DNA of 62,594 nucleotides from Candidatus Gottesmanbacteria bacterium (GCA_016182365.1 JACOXO010000004.1:1-62594); one strand, 5' to 3'; counted from the stretch's first letter, positions 52,570 to 60,008 are shown. The notes: generated by a model from the letters alone, not told the origin. Translations and numbers: made by a program.

Positions 52570-52832
52570 CCTTCTTTACTCCAGTCTTTACCATATAGGT
52601 ATTCATCGAACTTTTCAACACTATCTTTAGGACCTTTCACTTTATTTATTTTACCGAGTTCGGCAATTTTTAATAAAACTTGCGCGGAAGCGGTTCCTTG
52701 TTGAGCAATACTAGCGATACCTTTTTCTAAGGCTCTTCTTATAATTTCTGCTTTGCTCTTATTTTGAGCCTTAGCAGTTTGAATTATCTTTTTTTCTAGC
52801 TCGTCTGGAACATATAAATAAGTCTTTAACAT
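52566..52832 (-). CDS. RHH/CopG antitoxin partner of the PIN toxin
   Basis: 88 aa. KTYLYVPDELEKKIIQTAKA and KSKAEIIRRALEKGI form a ribbon-helix-helix DNA-binding domain; the tail (VEKFDEYLYGKDWS) would wrap the toxin. It probably represses its own promoter; a TTGTACAACATGTTAAAGT stretch upstream (about 52839-52857) contains inverted words that could be the operator. Confidence 0.85.
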   Translation of the reverse strand: MLKTYLYVPDELEKKIIQTAKAQNKSKAEIIRRALEKGIASIAQQGTASAQVLLKIAELGKINKVKGPKDSVEKFDEYLYGKDWSKEG

Positions 52833-52924
52833 AATAATTTACTTTAACATGTTGTACAATATATTGTCAATATCCTGATAAAAAATGGACCATGATAATG
52901 CTTAAATAAGCCTACTTTGCAATA

Positions 52925-53128
52925 TTAAATAGGAAATAATTTGCAGGTTTTAAATATTACGGTACTTTTGATTTTAAGGCCGGTACAGTTTATCGATTCA
53001 ACCCTTCCCTGATCGCAGTTGTCACACCAGATGAAACTTATTGTATTTTGGTCGGAATAGATGTAGATCAAAGTTATAATAGCTACAAGTACTGCAAATA
53101 TAAATAATAGATTTCTCAGTATTTTCAT
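52925..53128 (-). CDS. Small membrane-anchored protein, 67 aa
   Basis: One N-terminal helix (about residues 6-24), then a short outside part with four cysteines (IWCDNCDQGRVESINC and TCKLF). Translationally coupled to the Nudix gene by a 4-bp overlap. Function unknown. Confidence 0.55.
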   Translation of the reverse strand: MKILRNLLFIFAVLVAIITLIYIYSDQNTISFIWCDNCDQGRVESINCTGLKIKSTVIFKTCKLFPI

Positions 53129-53643
53129 CTCTTTTTATTTAACTTTTTAGATATTGCTGACTGGGTATCTTCAAAAAATTCATCTACAAAAGTAAATTGT
53201 TTCGATGCGTGTTTTGCTTTTAGCTCGTCAGGGTGTATAAAGTCTACCCATTCCACTTCTGAATTACTAACACTGTTTGGTTTATCATAAGACTCAGCAA
53301 TTAACAGGTATCTGTATCTATTATATTTATTTACTCCTTTTGTAACAATTTGCAAATTTAAGGGTTTAACGCCAGTTTCTTCAATGGATTCTCTTACAAA
53401 GGCCCTCTCAGGGGTTTCCCCAGTCATAATACCGCCACATATATGGTCAATGTCTCCAGGATTAACTTTCTTAGTTTTCGATCTTTGATGTACTAAAATC
53501 CGGCCATTTTTATCGAAAACTACCCCGATTACTATTTGCAGGTGTAAATGGGGATATAAATTTAACTTTGCACGGGATACGCCATGTTTACAGATATTTC
53601 CGGATGAGTCCACCAAATCAACTTTCTCAATTATATTTCTCAT
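53125..53643 (-). CDS. Nudix hydrolase, IPP-isomerase-like group
   Basis: 172 aa. LHLQIVIGVVFDKNGRILVHQRS, CGGIMTGETP and RESIEETGV make a Nudix box (GG-x5-E-x7-RE-x2-EE-x-G). The leading HLHLQ and VHQRS arrangement resembles the YfcD/isopentenyl-diphosphate-isomerase-like Nudix group; the substrate is open. Confidence 0.85.
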   Translation of the reverse strand: MRNIIEKVDLVDSSGNICKHGVSRAKLNLYPHLHLQIVIGVVFDKNGRILVHQRSKTKKVNPGDIDHICGGIMTGETPERAFVRESIEETGVKPLNLQIVTKGVNKYNRYRYLLIAESYDKPNSVSNSEVEWVDFIHPDELKAKHASKQFTFVDEFFEDTQSAISKKLNKKR

Positions 53644-53754
53644 TAACTTCTACCTTTGTTATTTTCTCGATTTATTTCTATTAGTTTGTATTAACTATAT
53701 CACGCTCAACCCAGTATTGAAACCTTATAGTCTTTGGTGCTAAAATGCCCGCCA

Positions 53755-54159
53755 ATGAGTGAAAAAGTAATTTATCAACAATTAGCAAGGAAAATTGAAA
53801 GTATAAAACCTGAAGAGTACCAGCAGTATTTAGAAGTTACCGGTTGGCGGATTCTTCGAAGAAATTTTTTTAACAGTGATCTTATAACTGCATACAGCAG
53901 GGCAGAAGCAAATAAACTATCATTGCTTATAAACTCCGATAACGCTGGTTATCAACTTGTTTGGGATAAATATGAGGTTGACAGCGAAATAAAGATTTCA
54001 ATTAAAGATAGAATGCCTGGAAGTTTTGGCCTTCCTGTGTTTTTACTGGAACCATTAACAGAGAAACGTGTTCAACAAATCGATGAACAAGGTGAGGCAG
54101 CAAAACTAGTACGTCCGTGTGACTTAAAAGCACTCTTTAACCAAGATTTAAAAACATAG
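53755..54159 (+). CDS. Hypothetical protein
   Basis: 134 aa, soluble alpha/beta (YLEVTGWRILRRNF; YQLVWDKYEVDSEIKISIKD). TGCTAAAAT at 53738-53746 ends 8 nt before ATG 53755, so the upstream in-frame TTG is rejected. It overlaps the convergent acetyltransferase gene by 23 bp. No family recognised. Confidence 0.6.
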   Translation: MSEKVIYQQLARKIESIKPEEYQQYLEVTGWRILRRNFFNSDLITAYSRAEANKLSLLINSDNAGYQLVWDKYEVDSEIKISIKDRMPGSFGLPVFLLEPLTEKRVQQIDEQGEAAKLVRPCDLKALFNQDLKT

Positions 54160-54529
54160 CCTGTTTTTTGTTTATTTCCGTTTTAAACCCAAACCTTTTA
54201 AATAAATCACTTTTATCTGTTACTGATAATACCTGATATATTCCTTTGCTTTTTGCTTCATCAAGGCATTTTTTAATAAGTAAACTGCCAATTCCTTTGT
54301 TTCTATATTTTGAATAAACTACTAAAGAGCGGACTTCAGCAATTTTCTTACTATACACCTCCAAACTACAGCAGCCAACTATTTTCCTGTTCTCTTCAAA
54401 AACGTAAAAGCTTTTAATTACAGTACTTAGTTCTTTAAGAGATCTGTTAAGAACTTTCCCACTCTTTACCCCTTCCTGAAGAAGGTTATAAACAGCTTTT
54501 AAGTCATTAATATTTGCTTTTCTAATCAT
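54137..54529 (-). CDS. GNAT N-acetyltransferase, ArgA-like, under T-box control
   Basis: 130 aa from ATG 54529, which has GATGGGAAAT just upstream; an in-frame TTG lies 12 bp before. Acetyl-CoA loop RSLVVYSKYRNKGIGSLLI and KSKGIYQVLSV. AEVRSLVV before the loop and the FKRFGF end resemble the acetyltransferase domain of N-acetylglutamate synthase, suggesting amino-acid metabolism. The leader upstream carries a T-box sequence and terminator, so expression should rise when a particular tRNA is uncharged. Confidence 0.85.
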   Translation of the reverse strand: MIRKANINDLKAVYNLLQEGVKSGKVLNRSLKELSTVIKSFYVFEENRKIVGCCSLEVYSKKIAEVRSLVVYSKYRNKGIGSLLIKKCLDEAKSKGIYQVLSVTDKSDLFKRFGFKTEINKKQAMFLNLG

Positions 54530-54548
54530 ATTTCCCATCAAGACAATA

Positions 54549-54575
54549 AAAAAGCCTCACCCTAAGGGCGAGGCT
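54549..54575 (-). terminator. Rho-independent terminator of the T-box leader
   Basis: GCCTCGCCC-TTA-GGGTGAGGC followed by six T on the minus strand, 5 nt downstream of the T-box sequence, as expected for the competing terminator. Confidence 0.92.
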
Positions 54576-54786
54576 TCTCGCGGTACCACCTTGTTTTAAC
54601 TAAAGCTTTAAAAACACACCTTTTGGGTGTGTTAAAATCTAAATACTTTAATTCTTATTAGTGCTCCGTAAATAACGACACACTTTGGATTAATTTTTAC
54701 GGTTTCCTTCCGTCATAGTTTTGCTTTTAGCTTTTTCTATGCAGCTTGTCTATTAGGATAGACTCAAATGCTTTTATTTAACTTAA
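54549..54786 (-). promoter_or_regulatory. T-box riboswitch leader
   Basis: Minus strand, from the predicted start near 54786: a region with several hairpins (ACGG-AAGGAAA-CCGT around 54700), a stem-III-like hairpin AACACACC-CAAA-AGGTGTGTT (about 54614-54634), the conserved T-box AAGGTGGTACCGCGA at 54579-54593, and a terminator. Uncharged tRNA would pair its CCA end with the TGG of the T-box and favour the antiterminator. Stem I is divergent, so I could not assign the specifier codon. The downstream gene is the GNAT at 54137-54529. Confidence 0.85.
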
Positions 54787-54792
54787 GCAATA

Positions 54793-54820
54793 GTATACAA
54801 AAGTTAAAACTAATGTCAAT
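54793..54820 (-). promoter_or_regulatory. Sigma-70-type promoter of the T-box leader
   Basis: TTGACA (54815-54820) and TATACT (54793-54798) with a 16-nt spacer on the minus strand. Unlike most promoters in the window it has a consensus -35 box and a long untranslated leader. Confidence 0.85.
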
Positions 54821-54827
54821 TTTGTAT

Positions 54828-54847
54828 CATTGATTTAAATCATTGAA
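54828..54847. repeat. Palindrome family C, copy 2
   Basis: Same core as 52061-52080 (GATTTAAATC with TCA..TGA arms) with one mismatch pair. Lies just upstream of the T-box promoter. Confidence 0.75.
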
Positions 54848-54900
54848 TCAAATAATAAGTATTTTATTATTTATGACAGTGTATGTTAAAATATCATTAA

Positions 54901-54985
54901 TAATTGCGAGCACTGTGCGAAGCGTAATATCCTCAAAGGATAAACGCTTCAGCAACGTTTAAATTGCTCCGCAATTTATTACGTT
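54901..54985. repeat. REP-like palindromic segment upstream of tRNA-Gly
   Basis: Inverted words TTGCGAGC/GCTCCGCAA, GAAGCG/CGCTTC and ATCCTC-AAA-GGAT form nested hairpins. No gene. It resembles dispersed REP-type elements; a promoter for tRNA-Gly was not identified within it. Confidence 0.5.
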
Positions 54986-55057
54986 GCGGGAGTAATTCAG
55001 TGGTAGAATGTTTCCTTGCCAAGGAAAATGTCGGGGGTTCGAGTCCCCTCTCCCGCT
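54986..55057 (+). tRNA. tRNA-Gly (GCC)
   Basis: Acceptor GCGGGAG/CTCCCGC, anticodon arm TTTCC-TTGCCAA-GGAAA, T-arm GGGGG-TTCGAGT-CCCCT. CCA not encoded. Confidence 0.95.
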
Positions 55058-55106
55058 CAAAACTGTTTGCCAAATGTCAAGAGTTGTGCTATTTTTAAAC
55101 AAGTAT

Positions 55107-55859
55107 ATGAACAGCTCAATCACACTTAAGCAACTTATTATCTTCGCTGCTGTTATTGGTGCTATATTTCTTATTGGTACACTTATTATGCCATGGCAGT
55201 TGGTTAAATGGGGTACGATTAGCTTTATTCCGGGACAGACTGTCACTGTATATGGAGAGGCCAAAACAGAACAGAAAACCCAGGTTGCTGTATTTTCAGC
55301 CGGAGTAAATGTTGTCAATGACAACAAAGATAGTGCTGTAGCAGAGGTAAATAGTAGCGTTGATAAAATTATAGCTGCAGTTAAGGAATTTGGTATTCCG
55401 GATGAAGACATCAAAACCCAAAACATTTCAATCTATCAGGGTGAAGAATACTACACAGAAGGTGGGGTACAAAGAAGCAGGCAGGGGCAGTGGAGAGTAA
55501 ATAATACTGTTGAGATTAAACTCAGAGATGTAACAAGAGCAGGGGAGTTTACTGATCTTTTGAGTGAAAATGGGGCTAATAATATTTACGGTCCAAATTT
55601 TACAGTTGATGATACAGATAATGTTGATAACGCGCTTTTGACAGATGCCATAGCTGATGCAACAGAAAAGGCCCAGACAATAGCAAAGTCATCCAATAGA
55701 AAATTAGGTAAAATCCTCAATGTTTCAGAAGGCGGGGTCTCAGGAAATACTTATTATGCTATGGAATCGAGGATGCAAGGTGGTGGAGGTGGAGCACCAG
55801 TTGAACCAGGCACTCAAACAGTCTCCAAAACCGTCACAGTAACCTTCGAACTCCGTTAA
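55107..55859 (+). CDS. SIMPL-domain (DUF541) membrane-anchored protein
   Basis: 250 aa from ATG 55107; earlier in-frame starts would lie inside tRNA-Gly. N-terminal membrane helix (about residues 10-30), then a SIMPL domain: VTVYGEAKTEQKTQVAVFSAG, DIKTQNISIYQ and the paired C-terminal region DATEKAQTIAKSSNRKLGKI. These periplasmic or surface proteins are often stress-linked, with unknown activity. A Gly-rich loop precedes the last strand. Confidence 0.88.
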   Translation: MNSSITLKQLIIFAAVIGAIFLIGTLIMPWQLVKWGTISFIPGQTVTVYGEAKTEQKTQVAVFSAGVNVVNDNKDSAVAEVNSSVDKIIAAVKEFGIPDEDIKTQNISIYQGEEYYTEGGVQRSRQGQWRVNNTVEIKLRDVTRAGEFTDLLSENGANNIYGPNFTVDDTDNVDNALLTDAIADATEKAQTIAKSSNRKLGKILNVSEGGVSGNTYYAMESRMQGGGGGAPVEPGTQTVSKTVTVTFELR

Positions 55860-55870
55860 ATTTTCTCTTT

Positions 55871-55947
55871 TGGTCGGAGAGGCGGGACTTGAACCCGCAA
55901 CCTCATGCTCCCAAAGCACGCGCGCTAGCCAATTGCGCCACTCTCCG
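55871..55947 (-). tRNA. tRNA-Pro (UGG), CCA encoded
   Basis: Minus strand: acceptor CGGAGAG/CTCTCCG, anticodon arm CGTGC-TTTGGGA-GCATG (TGG), T-arm GCGGG-TTCAAGT-CCCGC, discriminator A and genomic CCA. Confidence 0.95.
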
Positions 55948-55949
55948 TG

Positions 55950-56033
55950 TGGTCTGGGAGGGAATCGAACCCTCATGGTGTTTTCACCACAGCATTTTAA
56001 GTGCTGCGCGTATACCAGTTCCGCCACCAAACC
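55950..56033 (-). tRNA. tRNA-Leu (UAA)
   Basis: Minus strand: acceptor GGTTTGG/CCAGACC (one G-T pair), anticodon arm CAGCA-CTTAAAA-TGCTG (TAA), long variable arm (TGGTG-AAAA-CACCA), T-arm GAGGG-TTCGATT-CCCTC. CCA not encoded. Confidence 0.94.
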
Positions 56034-56087
56034 TTCTTTTTAATATTTATATTGTACCAAAGAAATGATTCTAAGGCCATTTCTAAT

Positions 56088-56119
56088 AAAAAGACCAGAG
56101 TTTAATCTCCGGTCTTTTT
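56088..56119. terminator. Bidirectional rho-independent terminator
   Basis: AAAAAGACC-A-GAG, loop TTTAAT, CTC-C-GGTCTTTTT. It has a T-run on both strands. Most likely ends the Pro-rich protein gene at 56146-56328 on the minus strand. Confidence 0.88.
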
Positions 56120-56145
56120 AAATTACGTTCATATTTAATTAACTT

Positions 56146-56328
56146 TTAAGCTGTAGTTGGAGGTGTTCCTCCACCCATATCACCTGGTTTAGTAGGTTCT
56201 GGCGTTGGCATTCCTCCTGTTGGAGGAGTTGTTGGCTCTGGTGTTGGATTAGGATTACCCATGTCTCCGGTTGGTGGTGGAACTGCAGGGGTTGTACCAC
56301 CCATGTTACCTGTTGTTGTGTCGTCCAA
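56146..56328 (-). CDS. Low-complexity Pro/Gly/Thr-rich small protein
   Basis: About 60 aa of repeats such as PTPEPT, PPTGDMG and GDMGGGTPP, no helix. AGGAGG stands too close to the in-frame GTG (56337) but 8-9 nt before TTG 56328, so TTG is the likely start. A strong ribosome-binding site and a good terminator suggest real and abundant expression. Possibly secreted or an intrinsically disordered filler; unknown. Confidence 0.6.
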   Translation of the reverse strand: MDDTTTGNMGGTTPAVPPPTGDMGNPNPTPEPTTPPTGGMPTPEPTKPGDMGGGTPPTTA

Positions 56329-56427
56329 TGAACTCACCTCCTCTCATTAGAAAGATTTTCTGATATTAATCCATTGTAAGATGGATAGTTGCATTGAGTC
56401 AAGGGTGAGTGTATTATGTTTTAAGAT

Positions 56428-56895
56428 ATGAATAGAAGAGTAGTATTTATAAGCCTTCTTATTCTTATATTCACCCTAGGTTATATATATTACACTAAAT
56501 TTCCCAATAATTATTTTGAGAATTTAGTAGCAAAACCTTCTGTTGTTAAGTATTCAGGAACTCTTCCTTGCGCAGACTGTCCAGGTATTAATGAAGTTAT
56601 CACTTTTGTGCAATCCCAAAACAATCCGCCATCAGGCACTTTTACTATAAGAGATGTATACCAGGAGAGAAACGATAACCAGCCTTCAGTAACCAAAGGC
56701 ACCTGGATGCAAACAACGGGTACAGCAAATGATTCGAAAGCTGTTGTTTATGTTCTAACAACTGAGAATATAGGAGATAGTGTGCCGCAGACGTCTTATT
56801 ACCTTAAGCTTAATGAAAATCAGATTGTCCGGCTTGATAGTGACAAAAATCAAATTGGCGCCCCCTTCAACATGACTTTAACTCTTACGAAGTAA
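56428..56895 (+). CDS. NlpE-like membrane-anchored protein
   Basis: 155 aa. N-terminal membrane helix (about residues 5-23) and an NlpE-type domain: YSGTLPCADCPGI with Cys48 and Cys51, later GTWMQTTG and YYLKLNENQIVRLDSD. NlpE-like lipoproteins sense envelope stress or copper; the CxxC could bind metal. The stop abuts the convergent reductase gene directly. Confidence 0.82.
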   Translation: MNRRVVFISLLILIFTLGYIYYTKFPNNYFENLVAKPSVVKYSGTLPCADCPGINEVITFVQSQNNPPSGTFTIRDVYQERNDNQPSVTKGTWMQTTGTANDSKAVVYVLTTENIGDSVPQTSYYLKLNENQIVRLDSDKNQIGAPFNMTLTLTK

Positions 56896-57936
56896 TTATC
56901 CGTATTGATTAATAGACTCAATCAAACGTGCTCGTCTAACATTTTTTGGAAAGTCTAGATTTTGATAACCATCAAGATGATACTGAATAAATCTTGCTAG
57001 AGTGGTATCAACAACTGCTGGCAATCCCAACCTTTGAGCTTCTTCTACAAAAGGTAAATGATAGTACAGTGCTTCTTCTGGAGATTCACCACTAGCGATT
57101 TTACGGGCAGCGCTTGAAGGAAGATTGCCTCTTTTTGTTGCAATTACTGACGCAACTGGAGATCTTAAAAAATGTAATAATTCCTGGGGGAATTCTGCTG
57201 CTTTTTTAATCAGTCCAGTTTGCGCCCATGACAGATCTAAAAGTTGTGTACCCCGCGCTTTAATAATAGCCAGTCTTTCTGCAAGACCTCGCAGCTCTAT
57301 ATCAAATAAAAGTGGGTCTGAAAATGTTTCAAATGGAGTAAGACCTGTAACTGTTGAGGTAGAACCTATGGAATTTGCTAAAAGTTTAGTCCATTCTCCA
57401 CTTTCTGGATCATCAAATTCTTTGACATTAAATCCGGCATCTTCAAACGTCCCAACTGCCTGCTCAACTAAACGAGATTCATGAATATATACTGGGTAGA
57501 GAGCTAATCTTAATTTCTTGCGGTTATATTCGACATTATTTCCTTCTCTGTGAACTGTAGTGTACAGACTACCCCGTATTAATGAATGGTCTACAGGGCA
57601 TTTTTGTAATATTCTTTTTGCTTCATCAGTTACACCAACTCCGTTTTGGAACAGAAATGCAGTAAAAGGTGATTTTACATAGAATACAATCTCTTCAAGA
57701 ACTTCTTTTGTGGCTTGTTTTGGTGTTGCAGCTATAACATATTTAGGTCTAGACGCCATCAATCCTTCAATATCTCCTCGTCCTACAGAATAGACTGCAG
57801 GATGATGAGGAATTGTGCGCATTTGCTGTTTTAACATTGTCCCAACCTGACCATTTGCTCCTATAATGCCAATTGAATCTACTGGATTTAGTGGTGCTTC
57901 ATGAAAATTTGGTTGCGAATATTCTGAATTCCTCAT
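56896..57936 (-). CDS. Ketopantoate-reductase-like (ApbA/PanE fold) oxidoreductase
   Basis: 346 aa. Rossmann start IGIIGANGQVGTML, a long middle domain with SLYTTVHREGNNVEY and SGEWTKLLANSIGSTSTVTGLT, matching the Lys-x3-Asn helix of PanE-type enzymes. The substrate may differ from ketopantoate; no pantothenate genes are near. Ends head-on with the NlpE-like gene. Confidence 0.75.
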   Translation of the reverse strand: MRNSEYSQPNFHEAPLNPVDSIGIIGANGQVGTMLKQQMRTIPHHPAVYSVGRGDIEGLMASRPKYVIAATPKQATKEVLEEIVFYVKSPFTAFLFQNGVGVTDEAKRILQKCPVDHSLIRGSLYTTVHREGNNVEYNRKKLRLALYPVYIHESRLVEQAVGTFEDAGFNVKEFDDPESGEWTKLLANSIGSTSTVTGLTPFETFSDPLLFDIELRGLAERLAIIKARGTQLLDLSWAQTGLIKKAAEFPQELLHFLRSPVASVIATKRGNLPSSAARKIASGESPEEALYYHLPFVEEAQRLGLPAVVDTTLARFIQYHLDGYQNLDFPKNVRRARLIESINQYG

Positions 57937-57999
57937 TATTGTTTGAGATAATAATGTATTTTTTAGGCTGATGCAAGATTAAAAACCAGAAGAATAAAT

Positions 58000-58025
58000 A
58001 GTTTGATGATTCGAATCATCGAACT
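58000..58025. repeat. Palindrome family A, copy 4 (26 bp)
   Basis: Half-site AGTTTGATGATTC / GAATCATCGAACT with one mismatch pair. Its right arm encodes the last codons and the TGA stop of the minus-strand GNAT gene (Val-Arg-stop). Confidence 0.85.
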
Positions 58026-58570
58026 TTCTTGTACATATACACATGGTCTACGTATTTTCCTTTGTGTAATATCCCTTCAGGAAGTCTGCCAAATTCCTTA
58101 AATCCAAAGTTTTCGTACATTTTAAATGCTGCTGGGTTGTTTGCAAAAATTCCAAGTGTGATTATCTTAAGTTGAGGAATATCTTCAACAGCTTCGTCAA
58201 GAACTTTGTGCATTAATATTTTTCCAATCCCTTGACATCTAAATTCTTTTGCAACAGATATACCAAAGACGCCCTCGTGCTTTGAAGTTCTATCTTTCAT
58301 TTCAATTCCTGATATACCAATAAGTTTTTGGTCAGAAAAGACAAGAAACAAAACCGCCTGATTTTTGGAAATTTTCTCAAGCTGGTCATTGAGAAATTTT
58401 GTTTCGTGCTCTAAAGTAACTTTTTCACCTTGAAAGCGGATAAAAGTTTGTTCTTCTGAAATAGTATTTATATAATCTTGCATTAAAGTGCTATCGCCAA
58501 TTTTTGGATAACGAATATAAAATGATGTATTTTTGCGAGATATGCCATTAAAAATAATTTTACCTTGCAT
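58016..58570 (-). CDS. GNAT N-acetyltransferase (RimJ/RimL-like)
   Basis: 184 aa. FGISVAKEFRCQGIGKILMHKVLDEA is the acetyl-CoA loop; NPAAFKMYENFGFKEFGRLPEG is the typical C-terminal segment of RimJ/L-type enzymes. Protein, antibiotic or small-molecule substrate cannot be told apart. Its stop codon is supplied by a palindrome. Confidence 0.88.
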   Translation of the reverse strand: MQGKIIFNGISRKNTSFYIRYPKIGDSTLMQDYINTISEEQTFIRFQGEKVTLEHETKFLNDQLEKISKNQAVLFLVFSDQKLIGISGIEMKDRTSKHEGVFGISVAKEFRCQGIGKILMHKVLDEAVEDIPQLKIITLGIFANNPAAFKMYENFGFKEFGRLPEGILHKGKYVDHVYMYKKVR

Positions 58571-58574
58571 ATGT

Positions 58575-58928
58575 TTAAAATTTATTTGAATATTCTACAT
58601 ACAGGTCCTCGCGGTCGCGATCAAGTTCTCCTAATTGTCGTTGTACGTTTTTAATAGCCTGGTGAATATAAGGCTTTTTCCTAAGATCCAAAACATTATT
58701 AAGCTCAGCGTATTGAGTAATCAGCTGTCTTCTTCTCATATCCAAAGCTTTCCTTATTAATTGCCACTGGATATGTATACTTAAAGTATGCCATTCGGGG
58801 AAGTTTGCCAGGAATTGGGGATTGTACTCACCGAATTCCACGGCTTCGTTTAAAGTTATTGATGATTTTTTAGCTTTGGGAGATGATTTTAAATTTTGTT
58901 CTTTAATTTCTATTTCTTCTTCATCCAT
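58575..58928 (-). CDS. Hypothetical helical protein
   Basis: 117 aa, acidic N-terminus (MDEEEIEIKEQ) and helical rest (WQLIRKALDMRRRQLITQYAE; VQRQLGELDRDREDLYVEY), possibly a coiled coil. TATAAT lies 6 nt before ATG 58928. Four bp upstream of the GNAT gene, so co-transcribed. Confidence 0.6.
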   Translation of the reverse strand: MDEEEIEIKEQNLKSSPKAKKSSITLNEAVEFGEYNPQFLANFPEWHTLSIHIQWQLIRKALDMRRRQLITQYAELNNVLDLRKKPYIHQAIKNVQRQLGELDRDREDLYVEYSNKF

Positions 58929-59027
58929 GCAATTATTATACAACTTTCAAAATTACTTCTGGAAAAGGATCTGAATTTAGGATAAACTTAATTTCCAAAA
59001 ATAATACTAAAGGAGGTGAATTTAATA

Positions 59028-59507
59028 ATGACTGAAGAAGAAATAATAAATTCTAATGATAAAAAGCCAAACACAATGATAATTGTTTTTGCATTTATTC
59101 TTATTACAATTGTCGGCGGTTATCTTTTTATTAAATCTAATAACCAAAAAACAAATAGCATGATGGAATCAAGTGTAACCGCTACGGTTTCACCTACAAT
59201 TTCTCAAGCAATAAATACGAGTTCACAAGCTGCTAAAATAATTAACATAGAAGCGGGCAGTTTTTACTACAAACCAAATAAGATAACAGTTAAAAAGGGA
59301 GATACTGTTAAGGTTGTGATAAATAGCATGGATAAGATGCACGACTTTGTTGTTGACGAGCTTAATATGCGAACTCCAATAGTTCAAGCAGGGGATACAG
59401 GAGAAGCAACATTTGTTGCTGATTCTACCGGAGAATATGAATTCTATTGTTCAATTGGAACTCACAGGCAGCAGGGAATGGTAGGAACTCTTATTGTAGA
59501 GGAATAA
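59028..59507 (+). CDS. Membrane-anchored cupredoxin
   Basis: 159 aa. AAGGAGGTG (59010-59018) fixes ATG 59028. N-terminal helix (about residues 16-36), a Ser/Thr linker, then a plastocyanin/azurin-type domain with a complete type-1 copper site: His105, Cys141, His146 and Met151. It is likely a surface electron carrier or copper binder. Isolated between divergent or unrelated genes; the tRNA cluster follows. Confidence 0.9.
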   Translation: MTEEEIINSNDKKPNTMIIVFAFILITIVGGYLFIKSNNQKTNSMMESSVTATVSPTISQAINTSSQAAKIINIEAGSFYYKPNKITVKKGDTVKVVINSMDKMHDFVVDELNMRTPIVQAGDTGEATFVADSTGEYEFYCSIGTHRQQGMVGTLIVEE

Positions 59508-59511
59508 AAAG

Positions 59512-59588
59512 TGGTGCGCCCAGAGGGAATCGAACCCCCAACCTTTTCGTTAGAACCGAATTGCTCTATCCAATTGAGCTATGGGCGC
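59512..59588 (-). tRNA. tRNA-Arg (UCU), CCA encoded
   Basis: Minus strand: acceptor GCGCCCA/TGGGCGC, anticodon loop GTTCTAA (TCT) on a stem with one A-A mismatch, T-arm GGGGG-TTCGATT-CCCTC, genomic CCA. Confidence 0.92.
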
Positions 59589-59608
59589 ATCAATATAAAC
59601 CATACTTG

Positions 59609-59680
59609 AGCGGGAGAAGGGATTCGAACCCTCGACCTTCTCTTTGGAAAAGAGACATTCTACCACTGAACTACTCCCGC
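59609..59680 (-). tRNA. tRNA-Gly (UCC)
   Basis: Minus strand: acceptor GCGGGAG/CTCCCGC, anticodon arm TCTCT-TTTCCAA-AGAGA, T-arm GAGGG-TTCGAAT-CCCTT. CCA not encoded. A 32-bp piece of it is repeated at 60101-60132. Confidence 0.95.
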
Positions 59681-59685
59681 TTATG

Positions 59686-59758
59686 TGCCGAGAGCGTGAA
59701 TTGCACACGCATCTGAGCTTTTTCAGAGCCCCGCCGTGACTGACTTGGCTATCTCGGC
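59686..59758 (-). tRNA. tRNA-Phe (GAA) with unusual D- and T-loops
   Basis: Minus strand: acceptor GCCGAGA/TCTCGGC, anticodon arm GGGCT-CTGAAAA-AGCTC (GAA), T-arm GCGTG-TGCAATT-CACGC. The T-loop has G at position 55, and the D-loop (AAGTCAGTCAC) lacks the GG pair, so the usual elbow contacts cannot form normally. Stems are otherwise intact. CCA not encoded. Confidence 0.85.
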
Positions 59759-59761
59759 GTA

Positions 59762-59788
59762 ATGGGACGGAACCGAGGGTTCCTTCCC
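59762..59788. repeat. Palindrome upstream of tRNA-Phe
   Basis: TGGGA-C-GGAACC-GAG-GGTTCC-T-TCCCA. Stable, GC-rich hairpin just upstream of the tRNA-Phe 5' end. The sequence from here to 59882 shows no gene. Confidence 0.75.
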
Positions 59789-59882
59789 AACGATCCTCCT
59801 ACAAAGTTGCTCATACCGACAATTCCTATCCAGCGGTACTCGCCATTTATTAATAACGCACAACCAATAACTAATCGTGTCG

Positions 59883-59923
59883 GCACTGAGGGACTTGTCC
59901 CGCTTCTGCGGGAAACCCAGTGC
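59883..59923. repeat. Palindrome downstream of tRNA-Val
   Basis: Outer arms GCACTG/CAGTGC with inner GTCCCGC-TTCT-GCGGGA. Ends 4 bp from the tRNA-Val 3' end; may help processing or termination on the minus strand. Confidence 0.75.
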
Positions 59924-59926
59924 TTG

Positions 59927-60000
59927 TGGATCCGAGAGGGCTCGAACCTCTGACCTTTCGGATGTAAACCGAACGCTCTAGCCGACTGAGCTACGGATCC
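59927..60000 (-). tRNA. tRNA-Val (UAC)
   Basis: Minus strand: acceptor GGATCCG/CGGATCC, anticodon arm TTCGG-TTTACAT-CCGAA (TAC), T-arm AGAGG-TTCGAGC-CCTCT. CCA not encoded. Confidence 0.94.
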
Positions 60001-60008
60001 ATTTTTTG

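Noticed and set aside
54541-54600. T-box on the plus strand controlling the SIMPL or hypothetical gene
   Set aside because: The T-run and the GGTGGTACCGCG sense sequence exist only on the minus strand.
55008-55106. N-terminal extension of the SIMPL protein
   Set aside because: It would translate the tRNA-Gly gene; ATG 55107 precedes a normal membrane anchor.
59762-59950. Protein-coding gene between tRNA-Phe and tRNA-Val on the plus strand
   Set aside because: The frame runs through two palindromes and into the tRNA-Val sequence; no start signal.
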